IMG/VR virus record: IMGVR_UViG_3300044797_000276
Span: 1 to 23,406 of that record
Length of the DNA stretch: 23,406 nucleotides
From: a virus
Direction: 5' to 3' (one strand)
Positions 1 through 6,194 of the stretch are shown one piece after another (the first letter of the stretch is position 1; every line of letters begins with the position of its first letter). The notes beneath the pieces are model-generated. The model had not been told where the DNA came from. It did no database searches and saw nothing but the letters and a program-made list of their open reading frames with translations. Both the position numbers and the translations under genes were made by a program.

Positions 1-482
1 TAGCCAGCACAGTATGCGCGGTATTGCTCGGTCTCGGGCGCATAGTCCGGCTTCTTCGGCTTATCCATCATCGACTGGCGTTTGCCTTCCTCGTAGGCGA
101 TCTCGACGGACGGTGTCCGGTCCGGCTGCTCGAATAGGTCCATCTGGGCACCGAGCGAGTGACCAATCCAGCGCGCGACCTCGAGGCGATCTCTCACCTC
201 CGACGTGACCGTGGCCTCACCCTTCTGGTTGCCGAGCTGATCCGCAATCTGCATCTGCTTCTTGGTGAAGCCGTCGGATTTGAGCGCGGCGACCACGTCC
301 GCCACGAGCTTCTCGGCCACCTTCAGCTTCGCCTGGGCCTCGTTCCATGACCGGCGGTGGGTGAGGAACAGGCTCTGCTTCTCGTTCGCGGTCATGCCCG
401 GCTTTTCGTCGTCCGGACCGACGTCGGCGCCGGGAGCATCAGCTTTCGTCTTGCGCGTGCGCACCTTGGTGCTTTTTGCCAT
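1..482 (-). CDS. RMF-like phage protein, 3' end cut by window edge
   Basis: About 160 codons are visible and the reading frame runs off the left edge. The start is the ATG at 482, with a strong AGGAGG Shine-Dalgarno seven bases upstream inside the end of gcrA; stop and start overlap as TGATG, so the two genes are probably translationally coupled. The middle contains an acidic DLFEQPDRTP stretch. The visible C-terminus (AYEEGKRQ...KPDYAPETEQYRAYCAG) matches the pattern of alphaproteobacterial ribosome-modulation-factor-like domains, in which an EGxxA-type helix is followed by a Pro-rich turn and a YxxGY motif. RMF proteins bind ribosomes during slow growth; a role in the phage is inference. 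The N-terminal half is charged and not recognised. Confidence 0.75.
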   Translation of the reverse strand, partial: MAKSTKVRTRKTKADAPGADVGPDDEKPGMTANEKQSLFLTHRRSWNEAQAKLKVAEKLVADVVAALKSDGFTKKQMQIADQLGNQKGEATVTSEVRDRLEVARWIGHSLGAQMDLFEQPDRTPSVEIAYEEGKRQSMMDKPKKPDYAPETEQYRAYCAG

Positions 483-958
483 CAGTACCTCCTAACGGCG
501 TTGCGGGAACGGGATGAACGGGGAGACGGCTGGTAGACCAACCTGCCGTGAGCGGCACAAAACGACCCAGCCGCCACCAACCGAGCGCAGAACATCGGCG
601 GGCTATCCTGGACCATGTAGTGGCACTCGCCGGTGGTGATTTCGAGCAGAGACTTCGGCGCCACCACCCCATCGAACTCGATGGGAGGTGCCGCAAGCAC
701 CTGTTTGGGGCGGCCCATATTCCGAGACGTCGACAACCGAATGCGGGTCACGGGCTTCGGATTTGGCTCGGACCTGGCGGGCCGGCCACCCCCAGCAGCC
801 CGCGGAGGCCAGCCACAGCGGTGAGCGCGGCCGATGACGGCGTTGCGGGTGATGCCGAGCTTTGCGCCAATCTGAGCGGCGGAAAGGCCACCCAACCAGA
901 GCTTACGACCCTCGGCGGTGGTGGTCTCAGTCCAACGGAATGAGGTTGAAATCGGCAT
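482..958 (-). CDS. gcrA: GcrA-family cell-cycle transcriptional regulator
   Basis: This 158-residue protein has the GcrA architecture. An N-terminal helix-turn-helix starts near residue 9 (RWTETTTAEGRKLWLGGLSA) and continues through IGAKLGITRNAVIGRAHRCG at about residues 31-50, which is the GcrA signature. A basic linker follows, then a C-terminal domain with LLEITTGECHY, FCARLVAAGSFC and AHGRLVYQP, corresponding to the conserved Cys-containing sigma-70-contacting region. Host GcrA works with RNA polymerase sigma-70 at promoters carrying GANTC sites methylated by CcrM. The start has no close Shine-Dalgarno (a GGGAG lies about 14 bases upstream), but no other ATG precedes the DNA-binding domain. 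A consensus-like promoter lies at 1024-1053. Phage copies of gcrA occur in alphaproteobacterial phages; redirecting host transcription is inference. Confidence 0.93.
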   Translation of the reverse strand: MPISTSFRWTETTTAEGRKLWLGGLSAAQIGAKLGITRNAVIGRAHRCGWPPRAAGGGRPARSEPNPKPVTRIRLSTSRNMGRPKQVLAAPPIEFDGVVAPKSLLEITTGECHYMVQDSPPMFCARLVAAGSFCAAHGRLVYQPSPRSSRSRNAVRRY

Positions 959-1023
959 GGCCGGTGCTGGCTCCCGGGATTTGGCGAGTTCGATTGTGAC
1001 CGAACGGCGACGACAACACGATA

Positions 1024-1053
1024 GACCTAAGCCTGCACCGGCAGCCCTGTCAA
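1024..1053 (-). promoter_or_regulatory. Candidate sigma-70-type promoter for gcrA
   Basis: On the minus strand a perfect TTGACA lies at 1053-1048. It is followed after 17 bases by TTAGGT (1030-1025), or after 18 bases by TAGGTC, as a weak -10. Transcription would begin near 1017, leaving about 60 bases of leader before the gcrA ATG at 958. A good -35 with a poor -10 fits a promoter that needs an activator, but this is inferred from sequence alone. Confidence 0.45.
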
Positions 1054-1142
1054 CGAGGCTTGATCGGTAGACGACGTGAGCGAGCCGCCCAAAAGGCGAG
1101 CGAGCGGCAAGTCGTCGTACCGGAAAAGGAAGCTCCTCTGCC

Positions 1143-1192
1143 GGCGAGCCTCAGAGTGGAAGGGCTTAGAAGCGCCCTTCCACTGACTCGCC
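1143..1192. repeat. Strong two-part hairpin
   Basis: A perfect 11-bp inverted repeat, AGTGGAAGGGC (1155-1165) and GCCCTTCCACT (1174-1184), encloses an 8-base loop. An outer 6-bp stem, GGCGAG (1143-1148) with CTCGCC (1187-1192), extends it. There is no T-tract on either side, so it is not a classical intrinsic terminator. It may be a structured RNA, a protein-binding cruciform or an origin element. Confidence 0.55.
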
Positions 1193-1227
1193 GAGTACTC
1201 CTATGGAGAGGGGGAGTCAGAAGAGTC
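1185..1227. promoter_or_regulatory. Cluster of three GANTC (CcrM/GcrA-type) sites
   Basis: GACTC at 1185-1189 and GAGTC at 1214-1218 and 1223-1227 are all instances of GANTC, the site methylated by CcrM and read by GcrA in Alphaproteobacteria. A fourth (GATTC, 1586-1590) lies further right in the same control region. The cluster is about 130 bp upstream of the inferred gcrA -35, so it could equally serve a rightward transcript. Regulation is inferred. Confidence 0.4.
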
Positions 1228-1323
1228 CAGAGCAAAAGGTGAGGTGTCAAGTGAAGCAAATCCACGTGAAAAAAAAGTGCACGAAATCAAAGACAAAGCC
1301 AAAAATTACTTCAGTGGACAACT

Positions 1324-1410
1324 AGTGAAGACGAGGTGAAGACAGCAAGTGAGGCAAACGGCACACCTCCGTCTTCACTGAAGACGAGGTGAGGAAACAG
1401 GTGAGGAAAC
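1324..1410. repeat. Iteron-like direct and inverted repeats
   Basis: TGAAGACGAGGTGA occurs at 1326-1339 and 1379-1392. Between them an inverted copy, CACCTCCGTCTTCACT (1364-1379), mirrors AGTGAAGACGAGGTG (1324-1338) with one extra C. Directly after, AGGTGAGGAAAC is repeated perfectly in tandem (1387-1398, 1399-1410). Such compact repeats are typical of replication-initiator or repressor binding arrays; no initiator gene was recognised here. Confidence 0.6.
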
Positions 1411-1420
1411 GGCCAAATCG

Positions 1421-1442
1421 GACCCGGTAATTACCCGGGTAA
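1421..1442. promoter_or_regulatory. Candidate operator palindrome TTACCCGGGTAA
   Basis: The perfect 12-bp palindrome TTACCCGGGTAA spans 1431-1442. It overlaps a near-palindrome, GACCCGGTAATTACCCGGGT (1421-1440), which lacks one G from perfect symmetry. The half-site GGGTAA/TTACCC recurs in gene-poor DNA at 1499-1504, 1619-1624, 6094-6099, 8652-8657 and 8742-8747. This pattern is compatible with binding sites of a dimeric regulator such as the XRE protein at 5010-5462; the link is inference. Confidence 0.4.
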
Positions 1443-1661
1443 ATACCCCCTGAAAATAAATCTGGGGGCAGACGCGTCGCCCGGACTACTGCATAGAATT
1501 ACCCGCTGGTGCTCGTTCGGTGGGGACGGTCGACCACAAGGGCTTGTAAGAGCACCGCCCGTCCTTTAAGTGACCGGTTGCGAGCGATTCCCTGCTGGCA
1601 GCTTGGGTCGCTTGTTTCGGGTAAAGGGGCCGACGACCCCCGGCACTCCGATTTCGGTTGG

Positions 1662-1703
1662 AACCGCGCTCCTCGGCCTTGTGCCGGCGGGCGCGGTTTT
1701 TCT
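1662..1703 (+). terminator. Intrinsic terminator, possible attenuator before the methyltransferase
   Basis: AACCGCGC (1662-1669) pairs with GCGCGGTT (1691-1698), with an inner CGGC/GCCG pairing, followed by a T-rich tail (1697-1703). It lies only 30 bases before the ATG at 1734. An alternative pairing, CCGGCAC (1640-1646) with GTGCCGG (1681-1687), extendable by CCC/GGG across a bulge, would exclude the terminator helix. That layout resembles transcription attenuation. It could also simply end an upstream transcript. Confidence 0.6.
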
Positions 1704-1733
1704 ATGGTCAGGGCACAAAGCGGAGAAAGCGGC

Positions 1734-3299
1734 ATGGCCAAAGCGAAGGTTGACCAGGAACCGGCACTGCGCCCGTGGCCGGCAGACACCGTGGAGCGAT
1801 GGGCCCTCTCCCGCATCAAGGAGTATCCGGAAAACGCGCGCATCCACAGCGACGAACAAGTCCGGCAAATTGCCGACTCGATGGTGGCCTTCGGCGTTAC
1901 CAACCCGGTCCTCGTCGACGAGCACGGGGTGCTCATTTATGGTCACGGCCGCCGGCGGGCCGCGGAGCTGATCGGCTTCGACGAGCTGCCCGTGTGCGTG
2001 GCCCGCGGTTGGACCGACGACGAGAAGCGCGCCTACCGACTGGCGGACAACTTCGCCCCACTCAACGCCGACTGGGACCGGGGACTACTGCGGACCGAGC
2101 TCACCCAACTCAAGATCGCCGGCTTTGACCTCAGGTTGACGGCAGCGCCAGCGGCCACCATTACCGGCCTGCTCGCTTCCCCGCCTGGCGCCGATCCTGA
2201 TGTGGTGCCGACCCCGCCCAAAAAGCCGACCACCAGGCGCGGAGACCTGTGGGTCCTCGGTAACCACCGCCTGCTTGTGGACGATGCGGTCAGCCCGGAC
2301 GCCTGGAAGCGCCTGTTCGGGCAGGCGCGTGCGGCGATGGTCTGGACAGACCCTCCCTATGGAGTGAGCTACCAGGCCGCGAGCGGCAAGTTCGCCACGA
2401 TCTTGGGCGACGACAAGCGCCGCGACGAACTCTACAAGATGCTGACGGCCTCCCTGCGCGAAGCGGTCAAGATCACCAAGCCGAACGGGGCCCTCTACAT
2501 CTGGCACGCGTCCTCCACCCGGGAAGATTTCGCCCAGGCCATGAAGGCGGCCGGCATTGCCGAGCAGCAGTACCTGATCTGGGTAAAGCCGAGCATTGTG
2601 CTCGGGCGCGCGGACTACCAGTGGCAGCACGAGCCGTGCTTTTACGCCTGCCGTGCGGGCCAATCCCCGGCATTTTACGGAGAACGCTCGGAGTCGACCA
2701 CGTGGTATGTGCAGGGGGTGGCCTCCACCGGAGAAGTTGCCGTCAGCGTAGGCACCGGGATCCTCTTGCTTAATGGGGCCGGCGCGGCGCTCTACATCCA
2801 GGCCAAAGCACCCAAGAACAAGAGACTGCGCCAGGTCCGACTGGTCGATGGCGTGAAGGCGCAATTGAGCAGCAGCGACCAGCCGAACACGACCGTGTGG
2901 GAGGTCTCGCGCGACGGCCAGCATGCGCATCCCACCCAGAAGCCGGTGGAGCTCGCCCGGCGCGCGATCGAGAACTCGAGCAAGCCGGGAGAGATCATAG
3001 CGGATGCGTTCCTCGAATCCGGCACAGCGTTGATTGGGGCAGAGCTGACTGGCAGGCACTGCTACGGATTGGAGATCGACGAAAAGTACGCAGATGTGAT
3101 TATTGAGCGCTGGCAGGCGTTTTCAAAGCAGGAAGCGACGCTGGACGGCGTGCCCTTCACTCAGGTGGCGAAGGACCGGGCGAAGCCGCCGCCCAAGACG
3201 CGGCCCCAGGCAGGCGCGAGCGCGCCCGAGCCCAAGCCGAAACCTAAGCCGCCGGATGCGGCCGCGGAGGTTCCTGCCGCTGAACCCACGAGTGCTTGA
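1734..3299 (+). CDS. ParB-like domain fused to beta-class DNA methyltransferase
   Basis: The start chosen is the ATG at 1734, preceded by GGAGA (1722-1726), giving 521 residues; longer reading runs into the leader terminator. Residues 20-110 form a ParB/Sulfiredoxin-type nuclease domain with the GHGRRRAAEL box. Residues about 170-460 are an N6-adenine or N4-cytosine methyltransferase: the catalytic DPPYG is at about 206-210, HPTQKPVELARRAI at about 400, and the S-adenosylmethionine motif at about 424-430. That last motif reads DAFLESGTAL instead of the usual DPFxGSGTT, a degenerate motif I. Catalytic motif before SAM motif marks the beta class. The tail is Pro/Lys/Ala-rich and disordered. ParB-methyltransferase fusions are common phage genes that modify DNA, often against restriction; specificity cannot be read from sequence. 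Confidence 0.9.
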   Translation: MAKAKVDQEPALRPWPADTVERWALSRIKEYPENARIHSDEQVRQIADSMVAFGVTNPVLVDEHGVLIYGHGRRRAAELIGFDELPVCVARGWTDDEKRAYRLADNFAPLNADWDRGLLRTELTQLKIAGFDLRLTAAPAATITGLLASPPGADPDVVPTPPKKPTTRRGDLWVLGNHRLLVDDAVSPDAWKRLFGQARAAMVWTDPPYGVSYQAASGKFATILGDDKRRDELYKMLTASLREAVKITKPNGALYIWHASSTREDFAQAMKAAGIAEQQYLIWVKPSIVLGRADYQWQHEPCFYACRAGQSPAFYGERSESTTWYVQGVASTGEVAVSVGTGILLLNGAGAALYIQAKAPKNKRLRQVRLVDGVKAQLSSSDQPNTTVWEVSRDGQHAHPTQKPVELARRAIENSSKPGEIIADAFLESGTALIGAELTGRHCYGLEIDEKYADVIIERWQAFSKQEATLDGVPFTQVAKDRAKPPPKTRPQAGASAPEPKPKPKPPDAAAEVPAAEPTSA

Positions 3300-3613
3300 G
3301 CGACCGGTACTCGACCGGGCGCCCTTCCGCCAGCGCCCGCTCGATGCCGAGGCGCATCCCGTTGCTTATGCCGCGGTCGTGATAGACAACGGTCGCATCG
3401 GCCAGTACGCCCCAAGCGAGCCCGCACTCGATGCCGATGCAGCGCTCGTGGGGATCGCCGTCGTCGAGACATTGGGTGTACAGCAAGTGACTGGCAAGCG
3501 GGCTCTCCCCCCCGCATGCACGCATCTCGCAGGCACCGGCGCGCGTAGACCCGATTGCGCCAGCGACGCCACCAATGACCGGCAAAGGGAGTCTCGATTA
3601 CTACGCGCTTCAT
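3244..3613 (-). pseudogene. DUF7768-like protein, frameshifted at a G7 run
   Basis: Translation from the ATG at 3613 gives MKRVVIETPFAGH... and stays convincing to CLRDACMRG. The frame then fails at a run of seven C on the plus strand (3507-3513). Removing one base joins it to ESPLASHLLYTQ...GIECGLAWGVLADATVVY...GISNGMRLGIE, a complete DUF7768-type domain (DUF4406-like fold, related to nucleoside deoxyribosyltransferases; exact role unknown) of about 122 residues. The start overlaps the stop of the endonuclease VII gene as ATGA, with AAGAAAGG as ribosome site. The 3' end converges on and overlaps the methyltransferase gene by 56 bases. Real mutation and sequencing error cannot be separated here. 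Confidence 0.75.
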
Positions 3614-4184
3614 GTCTTGGCCTTTCTTAAATAATCGATCATCTTCAACAAGACCGCCTCATCATCGTTCAACATACCGAGTGCTCGATTACAGTAAGCA
3701 CAAAGCAAACCACGAATCGCGCCAGACGCATGACAGTGATCGACTTCGGCGGAAGTGGCATTGACAAACGGAGAATCGCAAGTTGCGCAGCGGTATTCCT
3801 GACCCCGGCCTCTTGGATGAGCCGCATGCGATCGATCTGGGCAGTGGCTTCCGCGCGCTCCGTCCGCTTCTTGGCGAGATTCTTGTTGATCATTTTTCGC
3901 AGCGCGCGCCGCACGCGCTCACGCTTGGGACCTTCCGGCGTGGTCTCAAGGAGTTTCACGGCGGCATCCCGCGCCTCCTTGTAGGCAGCATCGGACTCAC
4001 TTAGCGGAGCGTCGGTTTTGGCCGCAGCGTCGACGTACGCGAGGATTTCATCGACGTTGACGTCCTTCAGCCCAGCCGCCGGAACATTGAAAACCCCAGG
4101 CATTTCATCCTCCAAGATCGTGGTCGGGCGTTGCCGGATTGGGCCAGCGGCCATGGCCTCGGCGGTGATGATGACGTCCTGCAT
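3610..4184 (-). pseudogene. Recombination endonuclease VII, frameshifted at a G4 run
   Basis: The frame from 4184 encodes a charged, helical N-terminal region to RMRLIQEAG. It must then shift by one base at CCCC (3803-3806, plus strand) to reach the catalytic domain QEYRCATCDSPF...SAEVDHCHASGAIRGLLCAYCNRALGMLNDDE. That domain has the full endonuclease VII signature: two CxxC zinc ligand pairs around the DHCH catalytic motif. Adding one G restores a protein of about 190 residues. The family resolves branched DNA before packaging. The ATG at 4103, with GGAGG at ideal distance, is an alternative start. The stop overlaps the next gene as ATGA. All catalytic residues are present, so the shift may be a sequencing error. 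Confidence 0.82.
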
Positions 4185-4239
4185 GACGACCTCGCAGAGA
4201 AAGAAAGGGGCGCCCCACCGGGACGCCCGCTCGCACAGT

Positions 4240-5013
4240 TTACGCAGCGGTCCCGTAGTACCGGGTCGGCTCGCCCTTCGCCTTCTCCTTGCGGAGCTTG
4301 AGCCCGGCGGCCTTGGCTTGAGCCGGCACGCTCACCGTCGGCCAACCGGTCGCTTCAAGGATTTCGGCACCGGTGCAGCCCTTTGCTCGCGTGAGCAGCC
4401 CGGCAATCAACTCGGTCTTCGAGCCGGTGCGCGGAGCGCCATTGGCCACGGCGGCCTTGGTCTTCGGCGCGGATTTCGCCTTGGTCTTCTTCGTCTTCTT
4501 CGTCACGTCACTCTCCTGGTTTTCGCCCGCGAGCTTCGCCCCGGGCTTGTTGCGGATTTCAGTCACGGAAGTTCCCAGAGCACCGGGCGCATGCCCAACC
4601 TTCTTGAGGTCGGCGATCGCCGCCTTGTCGGCCTCGGTCAGACGCGTGTCCTTGGCCGCGCGATCGGTGGACCGCTGAGAACGCAGTGCCCGGATCTGGT
4701 CGGCCTTAGATGGAGGCTTCCCGGCGTTCTTGCGCGCTTTCGCAATCTCGGCGTCGATCTGTTCTTTCGACTTGCCGGCGAGCCGATCGAGCTTCGGTGG
4801 GATGGAGCCGTCCACCGGCAAGCCCGCGGCGTCCAAAGGGACCGGCGCAACAGCACCAGGGTCGGGCGCAACGACGATCCCGCTGGATGCAACAGGGATC
4901 GCTCCAGGCGCCGCGTTCACGCACTCGTCAGTGAGTTGACCAGCGTCCACCGCCGTCGCGGAGGGAGGAAAAGAGGTCGATCCATTCAACTTGGCAGCTA
5001 GTTCCTTCGTCAT
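4240..5013 (-). CDS. DUF3489 winged-helix-domain phage protein
   Basis: The start at 5013 has AAGGAGA four bases upstream and overlaps the stop of the XRE gene as ATGA; it gives 257 residues. Residues 1-110 are Ala/Pro-rich and low in complexity. A Lys/Ala-rich middle (KKTKKTKAKSAPKTKAA) is probably nucleic-acid-binding. The last 55 residues (SKTELIAGLLTRAKGCTGAE, ATGWPTVSVPAQAKAAGLKL, TRYYG) form a DUF3489-type helix-turn-helix domain. The same domain, with matching ALGWPTISMPAMAK, is embedded in the C-terminal extension of the portal protein (13272-16466). The role is unknown; DNA binding in the early operon is inferred from the domain and the basic linker. Confidence 0.75.
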   Translation of the reverse strand: MTKELAAKLNGSTSFPPSATAVDAGQLTDECVNAAPGAIPVASSGIVVAPDPGAVAPVPLDAAGLPVDGSIPPKLDRLAGKSKEQIDAEIAKARKNAGKPPSKADQIRALRSQRSTDRAAKDTRLTEADKAAIADLKKVGHAPGALGTSVTEIRNKPGAKLAGENQESDVTKKTKKTKAKSAPKTKAAVANGAPRTGSKTELIAGLLTRAKGCTGAEILEATGWPTVSVPAQAKAAGLKLRKEKAKGEPTRYYGTAA

Positions 5014-5462
5014 GGTTTCTCCTTCGGTTGGGTAGGCTGACAAAAATCCAGGTATTGATCGGCGGCGGCGCGCTCGAGCTCTGGCCCAACACGAGCCGCC
5101 AGGAGGTCGTACTCGGCCTCTCGCCCTTCGCAGAGCAGGCCCACAAGGCGCGTGACCACGATCTCGTCGTAGCCAACGGCCCCCCCAGCAGCGAGAGTGG
5201 CCTCGATCTTTGCGACCGCGCGATCCTCATCGCGCTGCCAAGCGCGCTCACGACGCGGCTTGGACTCGATGTAGATGATCACCTCGCGCACCCGGCGTTC
5301 ATGGGCCGTCGTCTTTCCGCGTTCGACTTGGCTCACTGCGGATTGGCCGATACCGGCGAGGTCGGCGATTGTGGCCTGAGAGACGCCGAGCTTTAGGCGG
5401 CGCTCGCGTAGGCGATGGTCACGCCGTGGGGTCACGACTTTATCTCGGCCGGCACGACCCAT
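5010..5462 (-). CDS. XRE-family helix-turn-helix regulator
   Basis: Residues about 14-50 form a Cro/C1-type helix-turn-helix: LRERRLKLGVSQATIADLAG followed by IGQSAVSQVERGK. The remaining about 95 residues are helical and acidic-basic mixed, with no recognised domain. The start at 5462 gives 150 residues. A GTG at 5435, overlapping the upstream stop as GTGA and giving 141 residues, is an alternative; neither has a strong ribosome site. It overlaps the DUF3489 gene at its 3' end. A regulator at the head of the leftward early operon could be a phage repressor or Cro-like switch protein; the GGGTAA-type palindromes are its candidate targets by inference only. Confidence 0.78.
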   Translation of the reverse strand: MGRAGRDKVVTPRRDHRLRERRLKLGVSQATIADLAGIGQSAVSQVERGKTTAHERRVREVIIYIESKPRRERAWQRDEDRAVAKIEATLAAGGAVGYDEIVVTRLVGLLCEGREAEYDLLAARVGPELERAAADQYLDFCQPTQPKEKP

Positions 5463-5739
5463 ACCTGGGCCACGGCGGCAAAGGTCCGGCGCCGATTGGC
5501 CTCGGCGAGCGCGAGATCGTAGCGACCGGACCAAGAGACCGCCTGCGGATTGAATTCGCCTGCGGCGCGGCGCCGTTCGAAGCTGGCAATCTTCTCGTCC
5601 CGGCAGCGGCCGACGTAGGCATCGAAGCCGCCGGCGACACAGGCCTGGGCGCGGGCCAGTTGCTGCTCGCGGCGAAGCGGAAGCCGTCGCGCCCAAGGCG
5701 CCGTTCGGTTTCCAGTTGAGCGGGAGTGGGGATGTACAT
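5432..5739 (-). pseudogene. Small unknown gene with probable frameshift
   Basis: The frame starting at 5739 (MYIPTPAQLETERR) looks coding for about 15 codons and then turns into shuffled sequence. A different frame from about 5690 down to the stop at 5434-5432 reads plausibly as protein (REQQLARAQACVAGG, YVGRCRDEKIASFERR, AVAQVWVVPAEIKS). Adding one G at the GGG run (5692-5694) joins the two into about 100 residues. No family was recognised. Its end overlaps the XRE gene. The evidence for a shift is weaker than for the neighbouring endonuclease VII gene. Confidence 0.5.
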
Positions 5740-5750
5740 CGGTAGAACTC

Positions 5751-5930
5751 TCAGGGTGAGGTTGGGTCGACGTGGGTGACGGCGTAGCCCGGGTATTGGA
5801 CTTCGAATTTGGCTTGGGCATTGGCGGCCGATGTAGCGTGCAGGGTGATGATGAGGCTTTCATTTTCGCCCCCAGGCCCGAACGCGTAGATGCGGTATTC
5901 AAGGGAAGCGCAGTCAGAGTTGAGTGCCAT
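5751..5930 (-). CDS. Small conserved hypothetical protein
   Basis: The ATG at 5930, with GGAGA five bases upstream, gives 59 residues beginning MALNSDCASLEYRIYAFGPG. The pattern of EYRIY, then IITLHATSAANAQAKF, then YPGYAVTHVDP suggests a small beta-alpha-beta fold of a kind often seen in alphaproteobacterial phages; its function is unknown. It is the first gene of the leftward early operon, separated by 11 bases from the next one. Confidence 0.65.
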   Translation of the reverse strand: MALNSDCASLEYRIYAFGPGGENESLIITLHATSAANAQAKFEVQYPGYAVTHVDPTSP

Positions 5931-6091
5931 TGTGGTCTCCGGTCTCGGTTGTCCGGGGCTGGCTGCCCGGTAGGACCGCTGGGCGGTTTCGTTCGCTGGC
6001 ACTTAGCTGGTGGCGCTTCAAGAAGGCTGGCCCACTGCCCTGGTCGCTAGTCTTCACCGCCCAGCGACAAAAACACGTTCGCTCTGTTTTT

Positions 6092-6120
6092 TGGGTAATG
6101 TAAATTGTTTCGATGCTAAC
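6092..6120 (+). promoter_or_regulatory. Candidate rightward promoter with a GGGTAA motif
   Basis: TTGGGT (6092-6097), a 17-base spacer and TGCTAA (6115-6120) form a weak promoter-like arrangement about 75 bases before the first rightward gene of this block. The GGGTAA motif (6094-6099) overlaps the -35. The 254-bp gap between the diverging genes at 5930 and 6195 must contain control signals for both directions; the leftward promoter is not clear. Confidence 0.3.
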
Positions 6121-6194
6121 AGGCCCACTCGAAGCCCTTGAGATTGCAGCGTATTTCTGGCACACCACGAATATTGCTAGTGTGGGAGGAACTT

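Larger units (their letters stand above)
959..1733. other. 775-bp gene-free control region
   Basis: No credible gene was found here; short open frames on both strands have no ribosome site and shuffled-looking composition. From left to right it holds a leftward promoter for gcrA, a two-part hairpin, three GANTC sites, an A-rich stretch (about 1265-1320), direct and inverted repeats around TGAAGACGAGGTGA, a perfect TTACCCGGGTAA palindrome, a CCCCC/GGGGG hairpin (1446-1468), a GGTGCTC/GAGCACC inverted repeat (1508-1514 and 1550-1556), and a terminator-like hairpin 30 bases before the methyltransferase start. The density of repeats and its place between diverging genes suggest a switch or replication-origin region. 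That is inference. Confidence 0.6.

Noticed and set aside
1060-1242. 60-codon basic frame in the control region
   Set aside because: It has no ribosome site and covers the large hairpin and GANTC cluster; it looks like non-coding GC-rich sequence.
2085-3059. 324-codon minus-strand frame opposite the methyltransferase
   Set aside because: It is antisense to conserved methyltransferase motifs and has no recognisable protein pattern.
4018-5001. 327-codon plus-strand frame opposite the DUF3489 gene
   Set aside because: It is Arg/Gly/Leu-rich shadow sequence, and the minus-strand gene has a recognised domain, ribosome site and start/stop overlap.
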